From assembly GCA_003342815.1 (NCBI GenBank), contig PTEX01000303.1, positions 328,415-392,414 on the forward strand: 64,000 nt of DNA. The letters are read 5' to 3'. Below, in pieces: positions 48,331 to 60,150 of this stretch. The position numbers and the translations under genes were made by a program. The notes under the pieces were generated by a model. It had not been told where the DNA came from. It saw only the letters and a program-made list of their open reading frames with translations, and did no database searches. Each line of letters opens with the position of its first letter. Positions within the stretch are counted from its first letter, which is position 1. The DNA comes from Eudromia elegans (Eukaryota; Chordata; Aves; Tinamiformes; Tinamidae).

Positions 48331-50218
48331 AGTAAGCCATTTAAAAACCTATATTGTTCCTATGTATTACAAATCCTAAAATAATAGAAGCCCAAATTAG
48401 TACTTCAAAATAAATTTGTTGCAGCATTGAGCTAAAAAAGAGTGATGTTATTACTTTTATCTTTAATATTTTTTTTTTTAAATAAAGAAAGTATAAATGG
48501 TCCTTCTGGCTTATGATTTTACAAATGTAGGAAGCCCCTACAGAAGAGATGAAAGAATAGTCCTCTGCTAGTCAAGTGTAGTCAAGTGTAAATCAAAATT
48601 TATTCAGAAGAACTGCCTTATGTATCTTACTGCCTAGCAAAAATGAGTCAGATGTATATGCTTATGTTTGTATTGGTTTATCTAGCTTATCTGTTTATCT
48701 ATTCTATAGAATATAAAAAGAAAAAAAAAGAGAGAAAGCGAGAGATCTGGTAACTGAATATTTATATCTAGTAATTCTGTACTTACATCCCTTTCTGGAC
48801 AGTATTCATAAAACTAAATCTGGCAATTTATAATGTACATCTCCCATATTCAGGCTAGTTCCCTGTAGGTTCTGTTCTCCTGTCTGAAAAGAAATGGGCT
48901 CTTTTAAAATAAAATTCACTTTATCCTGCAAATAGGCCAGAAATATTGCTCTTTAAAAGTACCCATTTTTCCTCATTAATTATAAAGCCAGGAAGATTAT
49001 TTCAGATTAAGACATCTAGGTCATAGATATCTATTTCTTGTTTCAGTTACCTAAACATAGGTGTCTAGTGACATTTAAGATGTCCTTGGTTATTCAAGGA
49101 CCATTGCACAAGAATGTAAAGTATAACATAGGGTTTATGAGAAAGGCATGCCCTTCTAAAGTAGGAGCTGGAAGCCAGGCATGATTCCTTAGGATATATC
49201 AAGTGAGTCAAGAGTCAAGAAGCTAGCTGAAACCAATGCTTGGGTTTAAGAAGATAACTTCAAGTCCTGTGAGTGATTTCAGCTCCAGATTATAGATGCC
49301 TATATTTGAGTATATGTAGTGTGTGGGGCATAATGATCCTACATAAGCCTTTTAAAATCTAAAGTCTGATCAGTACAGTCTATATAAGGAGAGACTGGAA
49401 AAATATTCTTTTATCTTTACTGTAGATAAATATACTTTATTATTTGCAGAATTTTCCTGACTCTCCCAGACTGTTTCAATTACATATGAGGAATAATAAA
49501 AGAAGGTAAAAATTCTAGTCCTGAGCCATTACAACCTAAATTATGTGTTGACAATAAATCTAGCCACTGAAAATCCGACCACTGAAATACAGTAAGATTA
49601 ATTTTACTTCAAGTAACTGAAATGCAAATGGTTTAGACCAGTTTCAGTCCAGATATCAACCTTGAAAAAAATTAAGTCAAATCTGTTCCAGAACGCCTCT
49701 CAAAAATTCTCCAGAGTTGTAACTAGGTAGTCTCTCCTCAGTCACATGAAAGAAATTAGACCCAAACTTTTTGATTCTTCTTCTGAACTAGAATCCTTTT
49801 AAGAAAGGTCATCAGGATATGGCACAGTTGAGGTAGAAACTCTGAAAATCAGCTCTATTAAAACTGAACAATTAAAAAAGGACAAATGCAGGTAATGAAA
49901 ATGAAGTAGGTGATTTCAGTGAGCACTAAGAATTATATGAAGAATTCTTTCATTAGCTAAGTAAACAAACAAATAATCAGGCTCCCCTCTCATAGGTTAA
50001 GCCTTTTTATAATGCTCTGTTCTTTCTGTCCATGTTCTTGTTCCTTTTTTGCTCTTATACATTCATTATCTCCCTTTCCTAACTGTTTCTCCTTACTTTG
50101 TATCTATTTTCATCATGCTCCCCTTGCCCCTGAGAACTCCCTGATTCCTCTACATTTCAGATTTCACTTAGTTTACTTTGTACTATGTTTCATTGTTGCA
50201 ATTTGAGGCAGGAAGGGG
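48331..50218. other. Anonymous AT-rich non-coding DNA
   Basis: No gene. Contains the partial match to 17283 (49059-49100) and a duplicated AGTCAAGTGT near 48571-48590. Confidence 0.55.
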
Positions 50219-51262
50219 AAGGAGATATCAAATACTGTGGTATCGATAGGCCCAACTCTGACAGTATTTGATTAACAGTTTGTGTCCGATTGCCTTCAAA
50301 ACAGCAAATCAAGTTCACGAATAGTAATGATGAACTGTAGGCCTGCCTCTGGCACTACCGGATTCACAAATAGTCTGTCAACCATAGGTCCAATCACCTT
50401 CCAAACAAGTAGTCAAGTTCACAAATACCTCGATTTACAAAAATACAGCATTTACAAATCAGGTTTTGGATATCAGTACAGGAAATTCTCTACTACAGTG
50501 TGCCATTTTTAGCTAGCTCTGAATCACAAATGTGCAATCATCACTCACACCAGAAGATGGGAGACAGCTCTTAGTCGTAAGGAGTCTCCTCAGGAGGGGT
50601 CCTGACCAGAGTAGAGGAAAGGGGCGTCAACTCATTTACTGATCCAGAAGTTACAATAGAATCTTCTCTCCCCATTTTTTTTTTCCTCCTTAGCTCACCT
50701 TTTATATTTTCTTTTACATTTAGGTGGAGCTTGAATGACTGTAGTCATACCTACTATTGATTGGTGAAAAAGTTTCTCACTTTCATTTAAAGGCACAGTC
50801 AATTGAAAATCTAGAGTGCATGCTCAGTGAGGAGTGATTTTACTCTAGAGGTGGGTAACTCTTGGGATGGAAGTGTGTTTTGACATGATAATGAGCTTAT
50901 AATGAGCAAAGTTCGAGCAAAGTTCATCCAAAAGCAGTGATTTGACACCCTCACTGGCTCAGCATCAGACGTGTTATCGTGTATCTCCCACTGGGCAGCT
51001 ACTGTGCAGCTTATTAGCAGCCCAGCACAGGGAGTGCAACAGAGTTTGGCCACAGTGCCTTCACTCCACTCTACCCTCCGTTACTTCTCTTTGAAGCTGC
51101 AAGGAGAGCAGATTGTGCTGCCCAGTGAACCATGGAGGAGCAGAGATGTCTACCAATCAGACCAACTGTGTCTCACCCAAGCAAGCTTCTGTAATGTCAA
51201 AACTTCTGTTAGGTCCCAGTTTTTCACTCAATTCCCATTTTTCAAGCAATTCTTCCACATGC
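50219..51262 (-). mobile_element. LTR of an endogenous retrovirus, family M, copy B (-)
   Basis: Second long copy of the element at 35529-36485, same orientation. TATA element TATAAAA on the minus strand (50700-50706), splice-donor-like GTGAGT (50543-50548) about 155 bases downstream, U3 reaching to about 51262. It is about 90 bases longer than copy A because the U5-proximal end holds an internal duplication (50250-50325 against about 50340-50430). The open frame at 50971-51327 lies antisense to U3 and partly outside, without a domain. Confidence 0.72.
50250..50430 (-). repeat. Internal duplication within family M LTR copy B
   Basis: CCGATTGCCTTCAAAACAGC with AAATCAAGTTCACGAATAG resembles CCAATCACCTTCCAAACAAG with TAGTCAAGTTCACAAATAC. 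Copy A has only one such block. Confidence 0.75.
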
Positions 51263-52320
51263 ATTTCCCTCTTCTCCCTAAGTCTTCTAAATCTGTGTTT
51301 ACTTTAGCTTTACACTTCCATATTTAAAAAAAAAAAAAAAAAATTCCCTTTGTTTTTGCATTCTTGCTAGTTTCATTTCAGTTTTTCTTTATTAATACCT
51401 GATCTTATAAAGAAATAGATAATGCTACTTGATGTGACTCAGCAAATCCTTCTTAGAAAAAAAAGAGTGCTTGAGAAGCTGGACGTGTGCAATAGTTGTG
51501 GTGTCAAACTAAATTTCTCCATTGATTTTACTGTTTTTGTCAAACTTTCTTTGTATGTTAGTAGATGATAACCAGCTATGTACATTTTTGGAAGATTTTT
51601 TTAAAAAACTACAGTTATTCTTTAAATATTTTGTTCTGATATCTTCTAGGTTTTGTATGTGTTTTTATCAATGTGTTATTTTTTTTTCTCCACTTCTCTT
51701 ATTCTCACAGGTTTTCTTGCATTTCTTTGAGAGAATAGATCCATTTAACTGAACCCATCTGTCAGTAACAGAACAAAAATCCAAAAGTGGATTTAAATAT
51801 GAGCAACATTTTCTATGATGACAGTTACATTGTTTAGCATTCCTGAAATATTTCTATGCACAGTGAACTAGCGGTCTCACATGGGTACTAAAGAATAGAA
51901 GAACAATACTGTACTAAATCTGTTTTTAAAAGATGAAAATGCAGTGAAAATAATAGAAAATAAGCTTCTTAAATTGTAATGAGGCCATAGTCTCAAATGA
52001 ATAGCAAGATAACTGTTACCTCTTGTGAGCCAAATTGTGTTCAGAGCTACCATAACATCGATTTAAATAAATCCTTAGTGAGCTCAATAGAGTTATTGCA
52101 TTAAAAAATTGAACAAAACAAAATAAGAACATGATAGTCTTTTTAGATGATTAGCACATTTAATTTTCTCTGATAATATCAGACTTTCTGCATGATACTT
52201 TCAAACACAATTTCATTATTATTTTTCTGAAATACAAAGAAGGACTGATTCGCTGTGCTGACATGAAGATGAAAGAAGTCTCAGGAGTTCAGATATTGTC
52301 TGTCTAGCAGGCTTTCTGCT

Positions 52321-52397
52321 TAGTTTCAGCTTTAAAAAAAAAATAGGTAAAAAAAAAAATTTAAAAAAAAATAGTTTCAGCTTTAAAAAAAAAAAAA
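52321..52397. repeat. Duplicated TAGTTTCAGCTTTAAA plus A-runs
   Basis: TAGTTTCAGCTTTAAAAAAA occurs at about 52321 and again at about 52372, separated by A-rich DNA. Confidence 0.85.
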
Positions 52398-55157
52398 ACT
52401 AGTAGCATACAGAAGCTGGATTGTGGGGTTTTCAAATAGCCTTAGAAAAGTTGTGTTTAGACTAAGGTATTTTCCGCAAAAGCTTTCAAGAATAAATATT
52501 TCCCAGCCAAATTCTTTCTTAAAAAATTAATATCTGAACAAAAACAAAAACAAGAACAAAGAACCAGTGTGCATACTAAGTATGCCTGAGGAATTACTTA
52601 AATACGTATCATGAAACATGAAAATGTATCATGATTCTTCCCTGGAATAACTTTTAGAGGCCATCTCAGGCCTTAACAGAGGTGATATAAATAAGAAAAA
52701 CTGTCTTGTTAAGAAGACGTCTATAGTTAGGCATTACTAATATCTAATGGTAAGATAGTCAGGCCACAATTCCCTTTAAAACAAAAGAGAGAAATAAAGA
52801 TTTCTTAAAGTGTGATGCCTCTGACCTATTTCAGATGACCTCTTTTAGGAAGAAGTGAGTTGCACTCTGAAACTAATGATATGATTTTTATTTTTTCTTA
52901 CTTTCTGATTTTATTAGCATTTGTGTTCCTTTTATCAGAGTGTCTAGTAAATGATATTACTTGACTTAGAGTACATTTGTCAGCTATGTATCGAGGACAA
53001 AAGTCCTCCACAAAAAAAGAAAGCACTAATAAAAATAAATTGCAGGGAATTCAACTAACTATATTTCTGTAAAAAGAATATGTATTTGTTATAGACATGT
53101 GTCTTGGAATCTCTTATTCACAGTCTTTGTAGCATCGACATATACATCTTAGTTATGTCTCTTTTTTTTATTCACATAACAAATTCCACAAAGTTCCTGT
53201 TCCTAACTTTGAGGGTAGCTTTTTAAGTAATTAGCTTTTGAGAGGTTTAAAGAGGGCAGAAATATGTGTCTGAAATATACGTGTCCAAAAATTGTGTTTC
53301 CATAGATACTTTTTGAGTTTGACTCTTATGGATTCAAAATTTGTTGTTTCTAGCATTGTTACTTTTGACAGATATTCTGCAAGAAACATTGTTATCATTT
53401 GATACTAAAGAGACCTTTTGATGTAGATGTCATCATGTGTGATTGTCTATTAGCACGAAATGCATTTTGTAGAATCAATTTTATCAAAAAAATACAAACA
53501 AAACAAAAACTAAAAACGTGTTAAATATGTGGTAGCAATTGATCATCCACTGGTAATTCTACTATATTATCTGGACAGACAAAATAATTCAGTATCTTGA
53601 AAGAGTATTAATTCATGCAAATATAAAACTAAAGGATCTTTTCTTTGTCCGCATACTAAGTGACTCTGAAGCTCCTTTATCATTTGTTTAAAGCATTTGC
53701 AGCCATGTCTGAAGAAAGCCTATCAATCATCATTATTAAATCACCAAAAAACACAAACAGGGATAAAACAAGGATAAAACTCCTTTGGCAGTTCATTCAG
53801 ATTGTAAATTATTTACATATCACCTGCAAAAATTTGAATATGTACATATATATATACAGATATAGTATCTCAGGGATTTTGCCTGTTATTAAATGTAAAT
53901 CCATTTCAGGTTTCCATAAGTGAATAGTATTATTAAATCATTACTTCTCCTATCTAGATTATATGATAATATTTATAGGAAAAAAATCCTTTCTGATCTT
54001 TAAATACAGCTACAGTCTTAATCAGTATGTCCAATCATTCCTGCTAAGCTTGGTTTTCATAGCTATGCAGAAGAGCTAACATAAAGAATCACTGATTCTC
54101 ACTCTGACCTTGAGATACAACTGCAGTGCAAGCTGCTTTAGGTGTCCAGATGATATCAAATTCAAAATTCAATATGTATAAGGGAGTTAGAAAAGAAAAA
54201 AATCTGATGCAGAGATACTCTGCTGTGAAGAAAGAAAACAAAGTGGATTTACTTTCCTTGCAAAAGAGGAAACTTAGGTTTCTTCTTTGCAGGTTTCTAG
54301 AAGAACAGTAAATACTAGAAAGAGCATGTAACTTCTGTTGCAGATAATTCTCAGATTACTCTTTTCTGCTTCTGAGAAGTGCAGTGAAAGCAGTTCTGCT
54401 TGAGAAGTCTAACTATAGGAGATAGTATCTCCTGTATGTCGACATTCTGAAGGCACATTGCCATGACTATGGTTGATCATGGTAGTATACCCTAGCTCTG
54501 AAAATAAAACATTATGTGGTATTTTGAAACACATACCTGTTCAGTTCTACCTGTCTCTGTAAAATAGAGTGCTACAGTAGGCAGGTGTTCTTCAGAATCC
54601 TATATTATTGTTCTCAGGTCATGTTTAATTTTATTATTGCCAGTGTAGTAATTTAACTTGAATAGTGGGTGCTAATCAAAAAGCATTGAGAGATTAGGGA
54701 GTTTTGCCTGTTTTCACATTTACAAGACAACTTATTTCATTTTCAAGTAATTTTTTTTCTGCAATCCAGTGGGTTGAAATTCTTCACATTTCCATTGCAC
54801 GGTAACTAAAATAGGACAGGATATGAATCCCAGATGTTTACATGTTAGCAGTCCATTTTATATTCCTGAAATAAAAGAAAGAAAAGGTAATAATTATCAT
54901 GAGATATTTTGTTATTGTGACTATTTTACTTCGCTAATTTTGATTTATTAGTACTGCAGCCAAAACGATAACATCTAGTTGTGTTTTTGTATAGTGTATT
55001 TTTACTGAAATAAGCTCAGTTTATAGGGAATCAAAAAAGCTAGTATTAATTTTTTATTTGTATTAAATGAAATATTAATAATCTTAATGTAGCTCATCTG
55101 TATTAAAAGGTGACTGACAAAAATAATATTAGTTCTTTACATGTTTGTATCAGGTAT

Positions 55158-55179
55158 ACAAGCCAAAAAATTGGCTTGT
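55158..55179. repeat. Perfect 9-bp-stem hairpin with AAAA loop
   Basis: ACAAGCCAA, loop AAAA, TTGGCTTGT. No T-run typical of an intrinsic terminator context and no neighbour gene. Confidence 0.9.
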
Positions 55180-55739
55180 GCTTTTTAAGAGATAAAAGAC
55201 TGTTATTCTTTTGATTCTGACTGTTTGAAGAATAACATTTTATATGAAAATATGAACAAATGAATGATATGGTAAAGTAGAAAATTAATCTGTTCTTTTT
55301 ATGAAAGAGAGAGTGAAATGTAGGGACTTGTTCTGACTCCTTTTGAAAAAGTCTTAAGTGTTAACTAGAATTAATATGTGAGTAATAGCTTCGTTATTAG
55401 TTTGTCTTATATAAGGAGTGTGCCTTGTGAACAACTGTAATATTAAAGATGGGCTTAAACATTGCTATACCTTAAGAATGTGTTTAAAATGTCACGTTGT
55501 GAGTCTGTAGTTGTGGTAGAGTTGCAGAACCACAGAAGTATTTCATGTTATATGTCCATATTAATCTTTATATCATTAGGCTATCATTTGTACCTGATGA
55601 ATCGATTTCTTTACTAATCCACTATTTTTGTCGCTTGTTATTCTTGATAACTTTGAACATATATGGAAAAACTCAAAAAATTAGGATGAATACTAACACA
55701 GTGGAGCCTCTTACCTGAGCATCTGTCACCCCAGCTGTC

Positions 55740-56359
55740 ATTTTGGCCAAGAAGGCCAATGGGATCCTGGGGTGCATTAAGAAGAGTGTCTCCAGCAGGT
55801 CGAGGGAGGTGATTCTGCCCCTCTACTCAGCCCTGGTGAGACCACACCTCAAGTACTATGTGCAGTTCTGGGCTCCCCAGTGCAGGAGAGACGTGGAGCT
55901 GCTAGAGAGAGTCCAGCGCAGGGCCACGAAGATGATTAGGGGCCTGGAACATCTGTCCTATGAGGAAAGGCTGAGAGAGCTGGGCCTGTTCTGCCTGAAG
56001 AAGAGAGGGCTGAGAGGCAACCTGATCAGTGTCTATAACTACCTTAAGGAAGGCAGTGAGGAGGATGGGGCTGGCCTCTTCTCAGTGGTGGCCAGTGATA
56101 GAACTAGAGGAAATGGCCACAAATTGAGGCACCAAAAGTTCCACAGGAACTTGAGGAAGAATTTCTTAACGGTGAGGGTGACAGAGCACTGGAACAGGCT
56201 GCCCAGAGAGGTGGTGGAGTCTCCTTCTCTGGAGATCTTCAAAACCCACTTGGACACCACCCTGTGCCACATGCTCTAGGAGACCTTTCGTGTGCAGGGG
56301 TTTGGACTAGATGACCTCTACAGGTCCCTTCCAACCTTATGCATTCTATGATTCTGTGA
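55740..56359 (+). mobile_element. CR1 LINE, 5'-truncated, copy 3 (best preserved)
   Basis: About 620 bases: the ORF2 C-terminus and the whole 3' tail with ATTCTATGATTCTGTGA. No frameshift or internal stop from 55743 to the natural end at 56279. The tail reads CTCTACAGGTCCCTTCCAAC. Shares long near-identical stretches with copy 1 (for example GGATGGGGCTGGCCTCTTCT). Probably the youngest CR1 in the window. It entered truncated, so it is not mobile. Confidence 0.96.
55743..56279 (+). pseudogene. CR1 ORF2 C-terminal domain, undamaged frame
   Basis: 178 codons plus stop. Starts in [18 protein letters not shown], passes [38 protein letters not shown] and [19 protein letters not shown] and ends CHML. 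This is the part of CR1 ORF2 beyond the polymerase core; its role is not well understood. No true start codon belongs to it: the frame begins at the truncation point. Not a host gene. Confidence 0.93.
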
Positions 56360-57960
56360 AAAGAAATATATGAAAATAGTGTTCTGTTTTTGACTTCTAG
56401 TGGACATTCTTTTAAAACACATCTATTAAGTTCTGATTAAATTTAAAGTTTTTCTTCCATTTATTTCCTTTAGATGGGGAATCATAATTATTTATCAGTC
56501 AGAGTTACTCTCGAAATTATTACATCATATTCAAAAACATGAACAGGTTACCCTCTGGAATTTTTGAGAACAGATCTTGTTTCTGTTTATGTTTAGTCTC
56601 AATATAACTGTAAAGATAAGTATCAACAGGCATGAATATTATGAATCAAAATGCCATCTGGATACTCTATGCCAAAATCTATAAGTCTATACTGGTTTTT
56701 GTTTTTATTTCAATAATAAAAACTATTTATTGGTAGCTCTGGACTTTTATGATTTTTTTTTTATCTTACATAGTCTTAAATGGACTTGAACAGATATGTG
56801 TTGTGCACATATGTTATGCATATACATATACATTTAACATTTCACCAGCACGTAGCTAAAATTTTAAGTCTACTGCATAGAGATAGGACATATTTAGAGA
56901 AAAAGAAAAACATGGAAAAGATTCCTTGAATTTAACATACTCCCAGTAACATCTTTTTAGTTATCACTGAAGTCCTAACAAACAAAGAATATGCCTTAAA
57001 TTAGTTGTAAGTCCCTGTATCTGTTGCTTGTATTGTTACTGTTCATTCACATAGCTAAACAGCAGTTTTTTCATTTTCTGTCTCAGAAAGAATAAGAGGT
57101 GTCATTATCTGTCCCAGTTATAGAAAACTTCTTCCAAAGTACCTGCATTCATAATACAAGCAATCAAAAAAAAAAAAAAGCTCTTTTAATTAGGAGTGGT
57201 AGTTATGGTAATAACTCTTTATTAATTTGCTTCATATTTAAATATCAATACACCCACCACATGTGAGTGGGTGTGTATATGTACATATATACGTGGGTGT
57301 TTACATACCTAGATACACACACATATATATATAATACATAGAAAGATAGCACAGCACACTGTTTTCACATTGAAGTTTGACTTTTTGAAACATCCCAGTC
57401 ACTTTTGGAGTATTTTGTAGTGTGCACATGTCTACAGTAGTCTATATTTTCTATCACAGACAGACCTCTTCATTTTGCACTTTAAGTACAAATTAAGTAC
57501 TAGCCAAGTAAAAATCATTTTGTCTGAGAGAACTTAAGTGCAATAAATGCAATGTAAATGGCTATGAAGTGAACATATGTTAAGTTTACACTAATTTTAA
57601 ATTTTCTTTAGATTTTCAAAATAGTAGAAAGAAATCTCCCTGCAAATGGAAATCAAATATACAAAATCACTTAGCAGTTTAAGGCTGATATATTTATTTG
57701 TCCAACTGGTTGTCAGTAGAAAATGGTGGCAATCTCCATGATAGGAAGACAAGCAGCAGAAATTATAATTTCTAACTTTCTTCTTGCTGTCAGCCAGGTG
57801 CATACTGGAATTCCTCATACAATCCTGGTCCCCAGTGTATCCCAGTTACCACAAACAGGAAACTTAATGGAAACATAACAGGTGTACTGCAGCTTCATTC
57901 CTTGTCTTTACAAAAACAGTTTACTTAAAAACAAAATAAAAGTGTCATATGAGAAGGCAG
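56360..57960. other. Anonymous AT-rich non-coding DNA
   Basis: No gene. Contains a hairpin and CA/TA-rich patch at 57250-57345. Confidence 0.6.
57250..57345. repeat. Hairpin-prone CA/TA-rich patch
   Basis: CACCCAC (57251-57257) pairs with GTGGGTG (57267-57273) around CACATGTGA, which is itself nearly palindromic. Alternating TA and CA runs follow to 57345. Confidence 0.8.
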
Positions 57961-58651
57961 TGATGGATATGCTCCTTCCCCAATATTTCTCACCCATGGC
58001 CCCATTCAAGTGTTAACTATTGCACAAACAGCAGGCCTTGGTAGCTGGCTCGCTCAGACTTCAAAACAGACCTTGGAGGTTGTCTCTCTCTGATAGCTGG
58101 GTAGGGAGATACAGCAAACTGTGCATAACAGCGAATGACTATGAGTCAATCATCTTATCCCATAAATCCAGGAGGACAGCCCGAGAGGTCATTGAGCTCT
58201 CCTTGCATGGCAGTGGGCTGCATGCCAGGATCTCCCTTTGAGCAGGGATGTCTCTCAGGGATACTCCTCGAGGTTGAGAGATCCTTCCCACAACAGACTC
58301 GTGGTAAGTGAACTACAGCACACTTTCTGTCTGAACTTATGTTCATTTTGTAACTGTGCACAAAATCCGTTAGCCATAAACCGTTGACCAGGTCTGGGAC
58401 TAGGACTGGATCCAGCCGCACCTAGACTCCTCTCAGAAGGAGTTTAGAAAGCAAGGGGGTCCAATCTGAACCTTGTGACCCAATGAGAGAGCATCCAAGA
58501 TAATTCTGAACCTCCATGCAGTAAATAATAAGTGCCCTTGCCATAGAATCTCTTGAAATCATTGTCCATATAAATAAATCTATTGCTGTTTCTTTCACCC
58601 AAATGAGGTGCATTTTGTCACTCACTCCCTCACCACTCATTCCATGACACA
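57961..58651 (+). mobile_element. LTR-like dispersed repeat, family N, copy 2
   Basis: Matches 14181-14820. Less decayed in part: GAGGACAGCCCGAGAGGTCA, then CAGTGGGCTGCATGCCAGGA, GTTGACCAGGTCTGGGACTA and ACTCCTCTCAGAAGGAGTTT. A poly(A) signal AATAAA is at 58573-58578, followed by a U5-like stretch of about 70 bases, which sets the orientation. Splice-donor-like GTAAGT at 58304-58309. No internal sequence adjoins, so probably solo. Ends are approximate. Confidence 0.62.
58573..58578 (+). promoter_or_regulatory. Poly(A) signal of family N LTR copy 2
   Basis: AATAAA followed by CTATTGCTGTTTC. The copy at 14181 has lost the exact hexamer. Confidence 0.55.
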
Positions 58652-59590
58652 CTCCTGTATACACAACTTGATATATTAATGTGTTATCAAAATGGTAACT
58701 GAAACAGTGACCAAATATATTAGAGCCTTAGAGTAGCACATCTAATGGACAATAGTAACTGAAAGCTAAACACTATTCTGATGTTAATGTGGCTTTTCCA
58801 ATTATGGTTCAGCAAAGAGCTGTGTCTGTTACAGCTTCGGACTGCTCACTACACTTTCATGTTCAGTGTATTGAATCATCAGTCTGGACTGTCCTGTATT
58901 ATTTTGTGATTTCTCAATAAAGTCAGTGAAAAGTTATGACATGTTGAATTGCCATGCCATGTCATTATTACAGAAACTGTGCATACCCTAAGTGCATGCA
59001 CAGTTCTTTTTTAATACCGTACAGTGAAAAAAATACAATGTCATTCTGTGACAAGGGAGACTAATCATAAGTATAGATATGTCACTTTTGTGTCTATATG
59101 TAAAAATATATTCCAGAGAAAAAAGTAGTAGTGTATTTTTAATCTATCTGAAAACCAAATAAATATAGCAAATAGTTGATTTAGTTTTTGCAATGACTTT
59201 TGGAAATAGAAATTTAGCAAAAGAGCTGGATTGGTTTGATTTATTCAGTTCAGAAATCACTCGAAATTATTTTTTTTTTTTTAATTTAGAAGAAAACTTG
59301 AGGTATAATATTAAACTTATGCAAAATATGTAAACTTGATATAACTCCATGGTGGTTACTGTTCTGCAACAATAATGATGTGTCTGGGATTTTTCCAGAT
59401 TCTAAGGTTATTTGCATAGAACTCAATAATTCATTGTCTGTCAAGTATGAGAATTTGTTAGATATAAGAGGTTATATCAAAGCTGAAAGTAGTGCAATAT
59501 AGAAATATAACAACTGAAATATATACATATATATATAAGTTAAGTTATATATACATGTAAGTTATACATACAATTAAATCATAGGTACAC
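58652..59590. other. Anonymous AT-rich non-coding DNA
   Basis: No gene. A TA-rich stretch lies at 59519-59572. Confidence 0.6.
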
Positions 59591-60150
59591 AGCACAAGGT
59601 CCATCTCTCTGGTATAGCCTTCCCCAAAATCTCATGCAACAGGTGCACAGTACATGTTGTCTTTTATTACACCCTTCCGGTCTAACTTTCCTGATTTCTC
59701 CTCACCACACTGTCATCAGGGTGGGTCTTTGGGTCTGTAAACCAGATGAAGGTGAGTCTGAATTCACAACAAACGTGTATGGTTTACTGTCTTTATCAGT
59801 CAAAACTATGCCAGCCCACAGCTATACAAAAGCTGTATGGCTCCAATCAATGCCAGTGCTCCTATCAACAGGTAACCTGGTGCTCAGTCCACTGCAGTGA
59901 GATGTTTAAGATGTGAGTCTGCAGAGTCACTTTTCCTTTGACTGGTCTTGTCATTAGAAGGAGTGCACTTATGCTATGGCAAATACACAGCACAGTTACT
60001 GCAAACATGGTGGGCCCAGGGTTCGTTAACTCCTGGAGAGCAGCTCAGAGCAAACCCCTCGTTTCTATGGGCTGCACAATCTGGAGTGCCATGGTTGCCT
60101 ATATGGTACCTGTCAGATATTTCTTCACTTTTCATTTAGAGAAGGTTTTT
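59591..60150. other. GC-elevated anonymous segment
   Basis: More balanced base composition than the neighbours, with short frames of 63-88 codons (59634-59900, 59938-60180) lacking a domain. Possibly an old retroviral piece; no partner in the window. Confidence 0.3.

Larger units (their letters stand above)
51263..55739. other. Anonymous AT-rich non-coding DNA
   Basis: No gene or recognised transposon. Holds A18 (51326-51343), a duplicated A-rich block (52321-52397) and a perfect hairpin (55158-55179). Open frames (53660-53923, 54126-54311) show no domain. Confidence 0.55.
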
